Assembly: GCA_003255065.1 (NCBI GenBank)
Contig: QAOA01003020.1
Location: 1 to 64,000 of the forward strand
Reading direction: 5' to 3'
Source: Cercis canadensis
Taxonomy: Eukaryota > Streptophyta > Magnoliopsida > Fabales > Fabaceae
DNA: 64,000 nt
The notes beneath the pieces were generated by a model. That model had not been told where the DNA came from. It was given only the letters and a program-made list of their open reading frames with translations, and did no database searches. Made by a program: the position numbers and the translations under genes. Shown in pieces: positions 47,264 to 59,036 of this stretch. The stretch's first letter is position 1. Each line of letters starts with the position of its first letter.

Positions 47264-47653
47264 TACAAAAATAAGGAAAACAGTACTTTTGGTCCCTTTA
47301 ACTTTATTTAAGAATAATTTTTTTATATAAATTTATGTCTTAAATATTTTTAAAATGCATCAATTGCGTAACTGTAGAAATAGTAATGGAAATTTCCCAA
47401 CCAAAAAAGACACCAAAAGGGCAGTTTCATCTCCTTTCACCATATTCCACCATAAACCTCCTACGTTTAAAGGCAACCGAGAAAAAAGTTGCATTTGAAT
47501 GAAACTTAAAACTAAAATGGAGAAGCTACACTTTCAAATGTGCTCAAACACAAGCCATTTTCAATATAAACAAAATTAAACTGCAAGATCAATGTAGCAG
47601 CAAGAAAGTGAGTGTTGGATGAAAAAAATTTGAGCCAAAACTAAATTTTAATA

Positions 47654-47909
47654 GAGTAAAATACATTTTTCATCCTTGACTTATTTCTCAAATATGATTT
47701 TAGTCTTTGATTTATTTTTTGTGTTACTTTAATCCTTAAATAATCACATTACATATCATATCAATCCTTTATAGCATAAAAAATGATCACTTAAATGACT
47801 GATTTGACTGACAGAATGATTATTTGAGGACTAAAGTGATACAAAAAATAAATCAATAACTAAAGTAACATTTAAAAAATAATTCAATGACGAAAAATGT
47901 ATTTAACTC
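47654..47909. mobile_element. MITE with 9-bp duplication
   Basis: A 256-bp element has inverted halves: the left end is GAGTAAAATACATTTTTCAT and the reverse complement of the right end is GAGTTAAATACATTTTTCGT. It is flanked by a perfect 9-bp ATTTTAATA at 47645-47653 and 47910-47918. It is Mutator-like and non-coding. Confidence 0.88.
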
Positions 47910-48396
47910 ATTTTAATATGTACATGATATTTTTTTTACAGTGTTTCAAATGTACAAAAAAAACCTAAAATATATGCATAGTGATCAGAAAAAGCTATAA
48001 TGATAATAGAGTGTGTGTTAAAACTTAAGACAATCACAGTTTTGCTTGACAAATTATCAATATCCGCCAAACAATTAAGCAGCAAATCAGGAGAGACCAT
48101 TTGGGCTATACACAATAACAGCATTAGCAACTTACCCACAGAAACTTCAAGATTTGATCATCAAGCCCAAAATGACAACAAAAGGGGAAGGAGATTTAGT
48201 AGGCAGGCATCAAGACTCAAACTAAATTACAACCCACATTCAAATAATTTTTATTGCAATGCCCACTAAAGAATTAATAGATCATGTGGAATTTTATTTC
48301 CAAAGGATAGGAAAGAACATAATAAATCTCACTGATGACATGGAATCTATTCGATAGCAAATTAACTAGGCTTAGATTTTAAGCTAAGTAACAATG

Positions 48397-48404
48397 TATA
48401 TAAA
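48397..48404 (+). promoter_or_regulatory. Possible TATA box of the divergent family gene
   Basis: TATATAAA lies 74 bp before the ATG at 48471. The surrounding promoter does not resemble the array promoters. Confidence 0.5.
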
Positions 48405-48470
48405 CAGTTGCAGCTCTATAATATAAGATTGATGTTAGCAAAACTAGGGTTAATAAGAAGGCAAATATAG

Positions 48471-49264
48471 ATGGGCAATTACACAAGCAGCCAAGAAGAA
48501 GATGTGAAGGCTAAACACGAGGTGAAGGTTGAGCTTTACAAATGGCAGAGTGAAGAATTTGCTGAGGAGTGCACTCTGGTTTACACATCACTTGAAGATG
48601 AATCAAGAAGGTGTACTATTCGTGTAAGTGCCAACCATGACAAGGTACGTTGCTTATTTAGAGACTGCATGAGTGAAGTAGAAACTTTCCCAGTTGATTT
48701 TTTTATTAGCATTGAAAAGAAAGACGATGTTTATATGTGGAGACCTCAAATGAGAGTCTCTGAAGACGACAAATATTTTGAAGTAAGTTCCCATACGGGC
48801 GACTTGTTCAAGTGTTCCACAAATGCTGGTTCTAAAAACACATTTTCAGGTGAATTCGTGTAAACATACTCCTATGCATTCACGTTCAGGAAGCAAAGAG
48901 ATATACAGAATTCGTTTTGAGCACAAATTTGATGTTGATCGTTATCCCAGATTAGAGTTTTTGTTGTTCGTGGACATCGAATGTGATAGAGCCAAAGGTT
49001 TCTCTGTGAGGTTAAGTGGCCAAGAAATAGAATCTATTTCTGCATATCCTTCTAATCATAATATTCTACGCTATGTTCGCATGGTATCAGGTAAGCCCCC
49101 ATATTATTAAGAATGAGTTGAAAGGAAAAATGGATTATGGTAATGCCGTTACTGCTGATCTGTTGTCGTCAGTAAAAGGCCTTGTTAATAAAATAGGTGG
49201 ACAAACTCAAGGTAAATACAATAATTCTGTCTTTTTCAACTGTGAGATTTATAGTCCAGACTAG
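48471..49264 (+). pseudogene. Divergent MGN-family member, frame disrupted
   Basis: A distant relative of the array genes. It starts MGNYTSSQEEDVK (Gly2 and Ser6 kept), has RRCTIRVSANHDKV matching RTCTIRVSANNNNNHF, and FVDIECDRAKGFSVRLSG matching FVDIQCDRRTGLSVTVRG. It ends GLVNKIGGQTQGKYNNSV, matching the Gly/Asn-rich C-terminus. The three parts lie in three frames (48471-48863, then to about 49110, then to 49264). GTGAATTC...GTTCAG at 48850-48889 has splice-like ends and would restore the first join, but at 40 bases it is shorter than normal plant introns. The second join has no believable intron. A decayed gene is the simpler reading; sequencing error is also possible. Function is unknown. 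Confidence 0.6.
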
Positions 49265-50461
49265 CTAGCATTAAGATTATGAGTCACTCTACAATGACCT
49301 TTGGGTCTAATGCTATTTCATTTGATTATATTTCAGTGTATTTTATGTCTAAGAGTTTTTTTTTTATCTCAATATCCAATTGCTTCCTTTTTTGGTTTAC
49401 ACCTAAGATATCTCTATACTCTTTAGATATGAGACTAATTCCTATTCAAGACGAGAACAATAACCGATAAATCACTTCTAACAAGTACAATTCTAAAGAT
49501 TCAAACTCAAGACCTTTGGCATTGCTCAGTCATAGGACACTGTTCAAAATGAAGAAGAATAGAGAAGCCTTTGAATAACTTTTAGTTCAACACTCAATTT
49601 TGGCTCTTCTTGAATGAATTGTTAAAATGACAAGTGACAACCCAAGGAAACAAATTTTAAAAATGCTGATAGCAACAGATATGCTATACAAAAAGAAAAA
49701 AAAAATTAAATGGGTGAGTGCGGGTTTAGTTAAATTTAGGTGAATTTAATTAAATTCAAATTATGTTACATGTGAGGTATTATAAAAAAACGTGAACTTA
49801 TAAATTTGCTAATAACATTACTCATAATAATTAAGTTCCCAAACAGGTATATGAACAAGAGAATACATTCTTTCTATGGAGAACAAGATTAGATGCGGCA
49901 AAGATGTGAAGCCTAGCAGCTAAGATATGAAACCAACCCATCTCATGGGGCTTTATTTGAGGTTTTATTCTCGTCTCACAAATTATTCTTTATTTTATTT
50001 GTCTTAAATGTTTTTAAAATTACAAATTTCATCTTAACCATTAACTCCATTAGAAATACCATGTAAAGTTGTTAATGTAGCATCCTATTTGGATACAAGT
50101 GTACAAATGGCAAAGAATAACACCCAAAAGAACAATGTTATCTCCTTCCTCTATCCACTGGAAAGCTTCTAAAGATTAAGTGACAAAAAGTTGCTTTTGA
50201 ATGAAACTTAAAACTAGAATGTAGAAGCTACACCTTAAAATATGCTCAAACACAAGCTAGTTTCAATATAAACAAAATTAAACTGCTAGCCCAAAATGAC
50301 TTAAAACTCAGAGTCATCAAAAGGAGTGGTGGGAATCTTAATGATGAGATAAACATTGAACACAATTTCCCAAATATTATGAGAATTTTATTGTGATGTA
50401 AGTGTTTTCCCTAAAAAAGTGAGTATCAACAGTAACTAGGCTGCTTACTGAGATCCACAAC
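49265..50461. other. Spacer between the divergent family gene and eIF6
   Basis: AT-rich sequence; from about 49955 it is the eIF6 3' region that has a diverged copy near 46660-47600. No gene is seen. Confidence 0.6.
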
Positions 50462-53400
50462 TCAAACATAGCTATCAATCAGTGATTTCCTCATCTCATC
50501 CACAATGGCATTAGGTTGGGCTTCCCTCAACTTGAAAACACTCTCAACCACAGAGAGTTCTGTTGCCGTGGTGTCTGACCCACAGAAGGCAGTCCAATCA
50601 TTAACTGTCAAGCCCGCAGCTATTACTTCACTACCGCGATTCACAGTCCCAGCCACCAAAGGAACCTGAAGAAGCGTAGAAAGTTCATCCAAGTCTTCAA
50701 TGGAAGTATGGGGGTGGACCTGCACCAGACATGTATGGTTAAAGGGCAGCGATGTCAAAACAAAATCACAATAACATCTGCTTAATTTTACGTACCAAAC
50801 CACCTCTGTTGGAGAAGGCACAGTAACTGCCGACGAGAATATTGCCAGCAATAGTCTGCCTAAAAACTTCTACTCCAAGAACATCTGCAATCATCTCCTC
50901 TGTCTCCTGAATAAAAATTACACACATTGGTAACTAGAGGAGGCCAAAAACCGTATGAGGAGAGAACAAAAGAGCAGTCTGGGAGAGGAGGTTAATCAGC
51001 TCTTCGGCTGTAAGAGCAGTGTGCAAAGGATCTCGCTTATAAGATTTACTATCTCTGTCCATACCAGAAAAAAGCTATAATAATAATAATAATAGTCCGT
51101 GTGTTAGAGAAGCAGTAAGAGTTTTGCTTGACAAGGTACCTTAATAAATAATCATCAATATAAAAAATTAAGCAACAAACCAGGAGCACATTTGGGCTAT
51201 ACACAGTAACAGCATTTGCAATTTACCCACATAATCTTCAAATTTCATCATCAAGCCCAAAACAACGTCAGAAGGGAAAGGAGGGAATATTTAGTAGGCA
51301 TCAAGACACAAGCCAAAACCCACATTCAAATGATTCTGACTAGAAGTAACGGCAAGTTTTATGGGTGATCATATTACCTAGTCCCCGCATGCATGAGACA
51401 ACCCTTTCAACAAAATATGTTTACTTTCCAAGAAATACAGCGTACAAGAGGATTTCTCAATAAATAGTCTTATTGGACTATAGACGACAAATGGTGATAC
51501 ATGAAAGTTTCTCCTTCAGAAAAAAAAAAGGATGACATAATTGATTAAAGTGCTTTGTGAGCTACAAGAACAATTTTGCAGGGAAAACAAAAGAAAACAT
51601 CATTTAACATGAAAAGACATGTTTCCTCCAGATCAATATCCAATCCAATCTCAAATAGAATGAAATATTTGTATCAAATAATCTACAATGAATGAATGGG
51701 ACAATACCCTGTCAAGATCAGTGTGGGCGAGGGCAACATGATCATTGCATGCAACACAATTTCCTAGCGCAGATAATCTTTCTTCTACGCGTTGAACAAC
51801 GACTTGATCGGGAAGACTGTTTCTCAAATGTTGAAGCTCTACAGCAATAATATCAGAAACCATATGTCAGTAAGTCCATAAAACGTGAAATTATACAGCA
51901 TCCTTTTTTTTTTTTGCTAATAAATTATACAGCATCCTTAAAGGGGAAAAATTAGATTTATCAACCAAGGAAACACAATACTAGGTCATAATCACATATC
52001 AATAGATCAGAGAGTAACTATTTCAAAAAGCTGTTTCTGTACTAAACAAGATAAATAAGCTAAGCAAAGACAGGAAATTTGAGAAATAATAAAACCCCTA
52101 CAGAGTTGATGTATATGCCATATATGTGCAGGCTTGGAATAAACAACAGTTTTTATAATCTTGTTAAAACTGGATAATTAAACAGGTAATAGAAGATTGG
52201 ATAAGCCTCTGACAACCAACCAGCTCTCCGCTGTTTATATTTGTACAATTAAACCATTGTGACTTGTTAATTGTTTTCGAACAAGAGAATACATATAACA
52301 ATACCATAGAAAAGGTCCTCATCTTGAATTTTTCAACATCTCATCTGTGCCAATAACAATTGAAAGAATCAGTTAAACACTGACATACTTTAAGACATGT
52401 ATCAGGTCACAGTTTTGAAAAATGCTTGGTTCTTATAACTTTTTTTCCAACTTTTACAGCAAATTCTCAGGGATGGGAGTTTATACTCCTGGAAAAATAT
52501 AAAGTGACGAACTAGAAAGACATCAACCAATAGCCTTGTATGCATAAAGTGTTCATAAAGTACAAATATGAACCAGACGATTTAGTCTCTAACTTCCTCA
52601 TCTCAAACTTCTCTTCAATATTATCGGAGAGGAGTGGTGTAGAGAAGAAGAAAAGCACCACTATAGGTAGTTCAAAATAAACCCCTGAAATAAGTTCACT
52701 CTCATCACTTGAATGGACTTTCATATCACTTCCTCAAATCAACTTCAGAAAGAGAGCATCTATGCCACACCAAAATCAAAGACTACTAAAGTGACTTATA
52801 ATGACCCATCCAATGTAAAACATAAACAGAATGGATATGGATACATGAACTCGTCAACAACTAGCCAAGATATCCTCTAGCTAACTAGCATCTGCTATAT
52901 ATAAATCTATGATAGGTGTTCCATCTTCTCCATTGCCACATGATTTAAACCCTAGACAAGCTTAAAAATTTGAAAGAAGAGTAGCTTAATATATTCAAAT
53001 AGTCAAATATTCCTAATAACTACATATAATAATCTGAAGTTCTGGATCACCTTGGTCAGTGGTGTGGTGTGGCAAGAGAAGTCCATTCTTGTTTCCTACA
53101 AAAAAGCCAAGTTGATTAGATTCAATAAAATAGTAAATACAAAGAACCAGTGAAGCCATCTCTTAACAGCCTTGAGAAAATCCAAAGCAGAGATATAACA
53201 TAATGCGCATTAAGAAACCAACAGGAAAAAGAAAAAATTTACCAGCACAAAGGCGACCAACAATCCGAGTGCCAGCAATGGAGGTCTTAACCACAGGGAT
53301 AACATCTGCTAACTCAGCCTCAAATGCACTGTATCAAGCAAAGCAATACATCCTTTAATTCATTGACAGAAGTACCATAGAACTTTCAACCCATTTCAAA

Positions 53401-53783
53401 ACTAAATGCAAAAGAGCTCACTAGGTGAATTAATATAAAATAAATCCAATAGTTGAATACATGTTTACCAATTGAAGAAACAAATCAGAACTAGAAAAAA
53501 ACCTGTAGAAGCTTTCAGAACCTCCAATAGCAACCAAACAATAGGCGTTGGTAAGTTTTGAAAACACCCCAACGTCACAAGAGTTCTCAAACATAAGCCC
53601 TGCAGAAAACCCATAGCATCATCAGTCAATATTACCACTACTATCCATAAAGTGAATCTCCTAAACGTTAAAAAACAAAAAAACAAAAAGAGATAGATAC
53701 ATTAAACAACAATATACACAAACAAACTCCTTATTATAGTGAAAACATAAGTAGATTTCAATGTTTCACTTACTAGTAGCCAT
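50462..53783 (-). CDS. EIF6: Eukaryotic translation initiation factor 6
   Basis: There are seven coding exons on the minus strand: 53783-53774, 53599-53503, 53328-53243, 53095-53051, 51838-51708, 50906-50796 and 50719-50462. Splices are GT-AG with consistent phases, giving 245 residues, the standard length. The first coding exon is only 10 bases (MAT and one base). Diagnostic stretches are [70 protein letters not shown], the [20 protein letters not shown] block, and [20 protein letters not shown]. The protein is an anti-association factor that binds the 60S subunit and is needed for its biogenesis. It looks intact. Part of intron 5 and the 3' region has a diverged copy at about 46660-48260. 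Confidence 0.97.
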
Positions 53784-54099
53784 GATTGATATAACAGACA
53801 AAACTCCTTAGACCCCCGGAAATGAACTCGAAAATCTGCAGCGTTGGAATACAAAAATTTCAATGAATGGAACCCAGCTGCAACTCTTATGCGTCCCTTG
53901 CTGCCGTTCTAGGGTTTATATCAGGATTCGGGGATTTGATTCGGAGGAATTATATCTCAAATGAAAATGTGAGTGCGGTGGAGGGAGTAGGCGTTGTCAA
54001 ATTTTTTATTTTATTTTTCTCCCCTCTCTCTATAGTCGCGGTTGACGGCTTTGACCTAAAAAATTTCGGAAGTCATTTTAATTATTTTTTAAAAATATA

Positions 54100-54310
54100 A
54101 AAATAAGGATTTTTTTTAAATATTTTTAGTATTTACGAAATATGTTATACGATATAAAATAATTAATATATAAATAATATATGTATAAATTAATTATTTT
54201 TAAATTTACTTGATAAAATAAAATATATTATATTTTATATTTAATAAAATATAAAAATTACATATATTTATCACTTCAATATAATATGACATATTCATCT
54301 AATATTATAG
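54100..54310. repeat. AT-rich dispersed repeat, copy 1
   Basis: It shares an ordered series of blocks with 60690-60900 (TTTTTAGTATTTA, ACTAATATATAAAT-like, TTAATTATTTTTAA, AATAAAATATAA, ATATATTT.TCAC). Similarity beyond composition is clear from the collinear order. The class is not known. Confidence 0.6.
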
Positions 54311-54717
54311 AATTCTCAAAATAAAGATATAATCATTATTAACTTAGTTAAAAAATTACAAATAAAGTTTTTTTTTATGAGAGTAAGACATAATTATTAT
54401 TTAATTTTTAAATTTATTTTCGTTAACTAATAGTCATTGTATATTAATCAATAATCATTTTACGTATGCTAATAATTATTATTAAAGATAATTTTAAAAA
54501 TTTAATAATAATTGTAACTTATTTAAAAAAGAATATTTTTTTTTGATTGATTTACCTAAATTTTGTTTTATGATTTGAATGCCTTAATAATAATTATCTC
54601 AAAATTAATTTTTTTATTAAAACCCATATATAAAAAATAATACAAATAAAAAATTTAAGAATTTAACTTGACTTTTAAAAGAATGAAAATAACCACATGA
54701 GTAGTTTGATTGGTCAA

Positions 54718-54777
54718 TTTGCTTGATCACCACGCTTATAAGTTCAGTTCATAATTTGCTTGATCACCACGCTTATA
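54718..54777. repeat. Short tandem duplication
   Basis: TTTGCTTGATCACCACGCTT followed by ATA occurs twice within 60 bases, separated by a short linker (AGTTCAGTTCATAA). Confidence 0.85.
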
Positions 54778-56567
54778 GGAAATTGTTTCTTGGAACTTTA
54801 TGTTTGATTGACGCCAGCGAGAAGATCTACTATCGTTTTCTTTGTAAGTTTGATTGAGTCTAAAATCTTTCCACCATTTAGCAACCTTGGTTTTTTTCTA
54901 CAATTATATCGTTGACTTCACTAAGAACAGGTCTTTCTTTTTCTAAAGGAGAAGACTCAAAATTAAAACGCTACTTGACTTGAATATTATATTTTAGAAA
55001 TAAAATTATATATCTATTATATTTTTTTAATTTAATTATTTAAATATTATAATTTTTAAAAAATTAAAAAAAAACAACTTAGACATGTGAAAATCACAAG
55101 TGGTCATAGAACACACTAATAGTCCATTGACATGACCTTTCATGTCACATTTTTTTTTAATTTTTTTTTTATTCTTATAGGCAACTGAAGAAAGGATATG
55201 TCGTGGAACTACCAGCGTATCCGACGTGAACACATTACGTGATCATTGGCACGTCTGATAGTCCCCACATCTCCGTTATACTTTTTTTTATTTTTTATTT
55301 TTTTAAAATGTAATATTAAAATAAATAAGTTAAAAAGTATAATAAATATATAAAATTATTTTTAAAATATTATATTCTGGTAAAAAAGCCAAAATTACAA
55401 CATTCACTTGTTCCTAATTTCCTATCAGAAAAAAATAAAAATTCTATTGTTCTGAGGTAAATTTATATTTCACTGTGAGCCTCACTGTCTTGCAGATATT
55501 AAAAGGAGGAAAAAAGGGATTTCATTTACTGAGGTAAATTTTGTTCTTGTTCTTTTGTTGTTAATTTGTTTTTCTTTACTTCATTTAATTTGTTAATAAG
55601 CCAAACGCAAAAGCAAAAGAAAATTTACATTACTTCCACGTACCCACACTCTGGTGCAAGTTGCGAGTGTCCTGGAACAATCAACTTATGAATACAGTTT
55701 GACAGAAACCTTGTTGACTGTGAAGACCCCACCAAATTTTGTTTCTTATCAATAGACTTCTTTTTTTTTTTTTTTCTTAAACGTGAAATATAGACTTGTT
55801 TTTTTGTTTTTTCCACATTTGCACACATGATAACACATAAACTTAACTGAATTTACTTAAAATTTAGAGAAAATTTTATTTTACTCCTTCAACTTATAGT
55901 TAATTACATTTTAGTGCACAAGTGGCGTTTCTCTTATCATTAGAAACCAGAAGTAGCTTTTAGGACTGTACCGAAAAAAAAAATAGCTTTTAGGAGTAAT
56001 ATGTAGTAGGATTTTTAACAATCATTTTTCTCAATATAAGTAATTAAACAATTTATAATGAAGCAAAAACCTCACATGTTACGTTATGTCTATGCTTATT
56101 TTCAAAAAAGTTCATGATTAAATTTATCTTTTTACTGTCAGCAGTCGAAAATAAATAATCACTACTAAGAAAATCAAAACAAGATAATCAAGGACTATAG
56201 CTTGCATTAATTATGTAGACAACCCAAAACTTGTTGACAAGTATTTCAAATAAGAAATTTAATACTTTAAACAGCATTTGGAAACAATTGAATAAGGTTA
56301 TTGCTTTATAGTGTTGGACACCTTTTGAACCACTAAGAATACCCTTCTCTTTTTCTGTCTTAACTAGCAGATAGTATAAAAAAGGAAAACAATGGTATTC
56401 ATGAAAATTATTTGAAATCAACGGTAGTGGTGAAATTAGGATTCGTTTTTGCATTATTGCAGTCTTTGATCCGTACAAGACACATATGCCCTCACCCACA
56501 TTTGAATGTGTCTATTAAGTATTTCTTATCGGGACAATGATTGAAGAGTACAAGAACATGTTGGCAA

Positions 56568-59016
56568 TCAAGTTTGACGGAACTTGGGCCACAAGGAAAT
56601 CACCCCTGGTCTCATCTCTTCAAACCGGTATCTGCAGAATAACACCAATCAACATATGAAGAAGTAGTAAGAAGCAAGATAAAGTTTATCCCATTTTCCC
56701 TTATTCATTGTCCTCAGCGAATGAAGGAGTTGGGATAGGAGGAATAGTATCAACACAGATAATTTACTGCAGAAAAAGATATCGCACCCATTTTCATTGA
56801 GGAAGCTTCTCACAGCTGTAGGAAGAGCAGCTTGTCCTCGGCTGTGATTGCCTATACCTGCAGGGATAAAAATGCATTTAGGCATTCCACTAATTTCTGA
56901 TTGAAATTAATTTTTAATAACCCTTTAATTGAAAGATGCCAAGGGGATGCATCACATGTTTGCAGGTAGTGAAATAAGAAAAATTGATCAACGCATGCAT
57001 GAACACATACGTCCTTAATCTGTATGTATTTTCACATAGACTAAAATTGGGAACTTCTGTAGATGTGCTAAACTGATGAACAGAATAGGTAAACTCAGAA
57101 AGTAGATTTTGAAATTCGTTTACCTCATGGAAAGGCAACTAAAAGGGACTAGTAAAACGTAATGTTGTGGCACTCTATGAAGGACAGAGATAATTACCAA
57201 GAGAGGATAATAAGAGGGGAAATAGAAGTGAGCGTATAATAGGGGAAGCATGGCTAGTCAACCCCACATTTGCCTGACAGTGAACCATTTTATGTGGGCC
57301 TCTTAAATCAAAACTAAGCCAGTAATTTTCAAGATATTTATGTTTAGGCATTATGCTCAAAGCAGGAGACTGAAATTCCCCTTTTTAGCCATTCTTTCAG
57401 GAAGAAATGCAAAGACGCTGGTCAATGATGGAAGTCAATGAGCAGATGATGAAAGTAGAAGTGAACATGAGGAGAAAACTGTTGAGAGGAAAAAAATTAC
57501 CGAAGAGATCCCTCAACATAATGAAAATTTGAATGCTACACATGGTTAAAGCACAGTCCCCAATCAAAAAGCATTTTCAATGGCAGTATTAGCCGTTAGC
57601 CACATAAGCATAAACATTGACAACTTCATATATTATACATGATAAATGAAGGAAGCAAGATACCTGTTATGACATGTAAAGGTGATGATCTCAGCCTTGA
57701 TGGTGCATATGGTTTATCCAATTTCTCCTTATCCATGCGATTAAGAGAATCATCACTTGAATGTATAGTCCCGCCCTTCTCCTTCACTCCATTTAAGGAG
57801 GCTGAACCTTTTGAGAGTCCCTGGCTTTCTATTCTGTGCAAATGTTCTTGCAAGGCTAGAATAGCTTCTGCTGCATGAAGACCATGCAAATCAAATCTCC
57901 AGATATCATTTTCACTATTCCTGATACCTAAAATTTCTTTGGCTGCCTTAGCATTAAGTTCTTCAGCAACATGCCATTCCTCTTGAGCCTTCATGGAGAG
58001 CTGTTGGGCAGAAAAATGGTCACCTCTATGAAAAGCGTTAGTGGCTGCCCTTGAATGTCGAGATGCAGACCTGTTAAACAGATAAGATAAATAAAGTTTC
58101 AAAGAACAAGAGAGTAAACCTATAATAAAATAATTAAAGCTCTTTACATAAACAAGGTGCAGTGAAGACCAAAAGCTTCGCATCTCTTATTGAAGGCAAG
58201 GAAGAGATGAAGAAGCAGATTCATATACCATAAATAGAAAGAGAAATTTTATAAGAGAAAAGCACAAGCCAGCATTCATTACCTCATCATCCTCAATGCA
58301 TCCTTCCGATGGCTAATGTAAACATCATCCTCTTCCCACTCAGGCTCAATTGGGACATAGTTCAAGTGTCCCACTTTGTGTATATGGTTGCCATCATCAG
58401 AGATTTTTTGAGTCAAGGAATCATTTCCATCTACCAAGTATTTTTCATAGTCCTTAAAACAATTAAGAGTAGAACTTAAGGGAGCAACATCCATGACCTT
58501 TCTGAAAGAAAAACTCTTATCAGTCTTCTCATCACAAGTAGTTGGTCGGGGAGTGTTTGATTGTTTGTGGTCTTCAAAATTGACTGCAGAAGCCATTGTC
58601 TCCAAAATAGTTGAGGCCCTATCAACATTATTACTGACAGCAGCAAAGATATCCTCAATCAAGCTATTTTCTGCCCAAGTATGGCAGTCTTTGAGCTTCT
58701 TGATTGCTAGATTAGCATTTTTCTCAGGAACACTTCTTTGATGTCTGCCATCAGAATCAAAACCTAACATTGTCGTTTGGCTGTTCCCATTCTCTTTCAA
58801 AGCAGGAAAGTTTTTAGAAGGGAGAAGTACGGATGAGAATGACTTTGGAGGAACATGGTTATTCCCGGGTAACTTCTCACAAGGTCTCAAAGAATCAAGA
58901 GTGCCTGATATAGGGGGGAAAGGATCCCTGTTGACTTCAGGTTCAAGGCCTTGTTTTCGTTTCTGCTTGAGATCAAAAGCTGCCCAACCAGAAGACTCGC
59001 CCTTAGCCCACGACAT
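56568..59016 (-). CDS. Smr-domain protein with DUF1771
   Basis: There are four coding exons on the minus strand: 59016-58283, 58070-57664, 56857-56788 and 56631-56568. Sites are GT-AG with matching phases, giving 424 residues. The start MSWAKGESSGWAAFDLKQKR is chosen because it resembles Arabidopsis Smr proteins. A possible CUE-like helical segment lies at about 115-150 (SLIEDIFAAVSNNVDRASTI). DUF1771 (about 246-310, ASRHSRAATNAFHRGDHFSA onward) is followed by the Smr domain with the FDLHGLHAAEAI motif, HVITGIGNHSRGQ, and the tail YRFEEMRPGVISLWPKFRQT. The last two exons are only 70 and 64 bases. Smr domains bind or cleave nucleic acids; the specific role of this protein is not known. The leader probably contains an intron (acceptor TTTTAG near 59037). 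Confidence 0.88.
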
Positions 59017-59036
59017 CTTCTTCACAGAAGATCCAG

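Larger units (their letters stand above)
46660..48260. repeat. Diverged copy of the eIF6 3' region (49955-51340)
   Basis: Segments align in order. GTTTGAGGTTTCATTTTC near 46665 matches 49958. The GAATGAAACTTAAAACTA stretch near 47498 matches 50198. The block 47990-48245 (TTTGGGCTATACACAATAAC and neighbours) matches 51065-51335, which is inside eIF6 intron 5. The portion that would correspond to eIF6 exons 7 and 6 is missing. A MITE sits near the missing part. Confidence 0.8.
46556..48396. other. Spacer between PG1-beta and the divergent family gene
   Basis: It begins with the PG1-beta 3' region; AATAAGG and AAATAAAC near 46630 could serve as polyadenylation signals. Much of it, in pieces, is a diverged copy of the eIF6 3' region and intron (see the repeat entries). 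It holds one N gap and one MITE. No gene is seen, and the open frames at 47936-48269 lie within the copied intron. Confidence 0.65.
53784..56567. other. Spacer between eIF6 and the Smr gene
   Basis: The eIF6 leader and promoter lie in about 53784-54050. The rest is very AT-rich. A 200-base stretch at 54100-54310 is repeated in diverged form at 60690-60900. A short tandem copy of TTTGCTTGATCACCACGCTTAT is at 54718-54776. No gene is supported. Confidence 0.6.

Noticed and set aside
53867-54100. Plus-strand gene starting opposite the eIF6 leader
   Set aside because: The frame is short, overlaps the eIF6 promoter and ends in low-complexity Phe-rich sequence.
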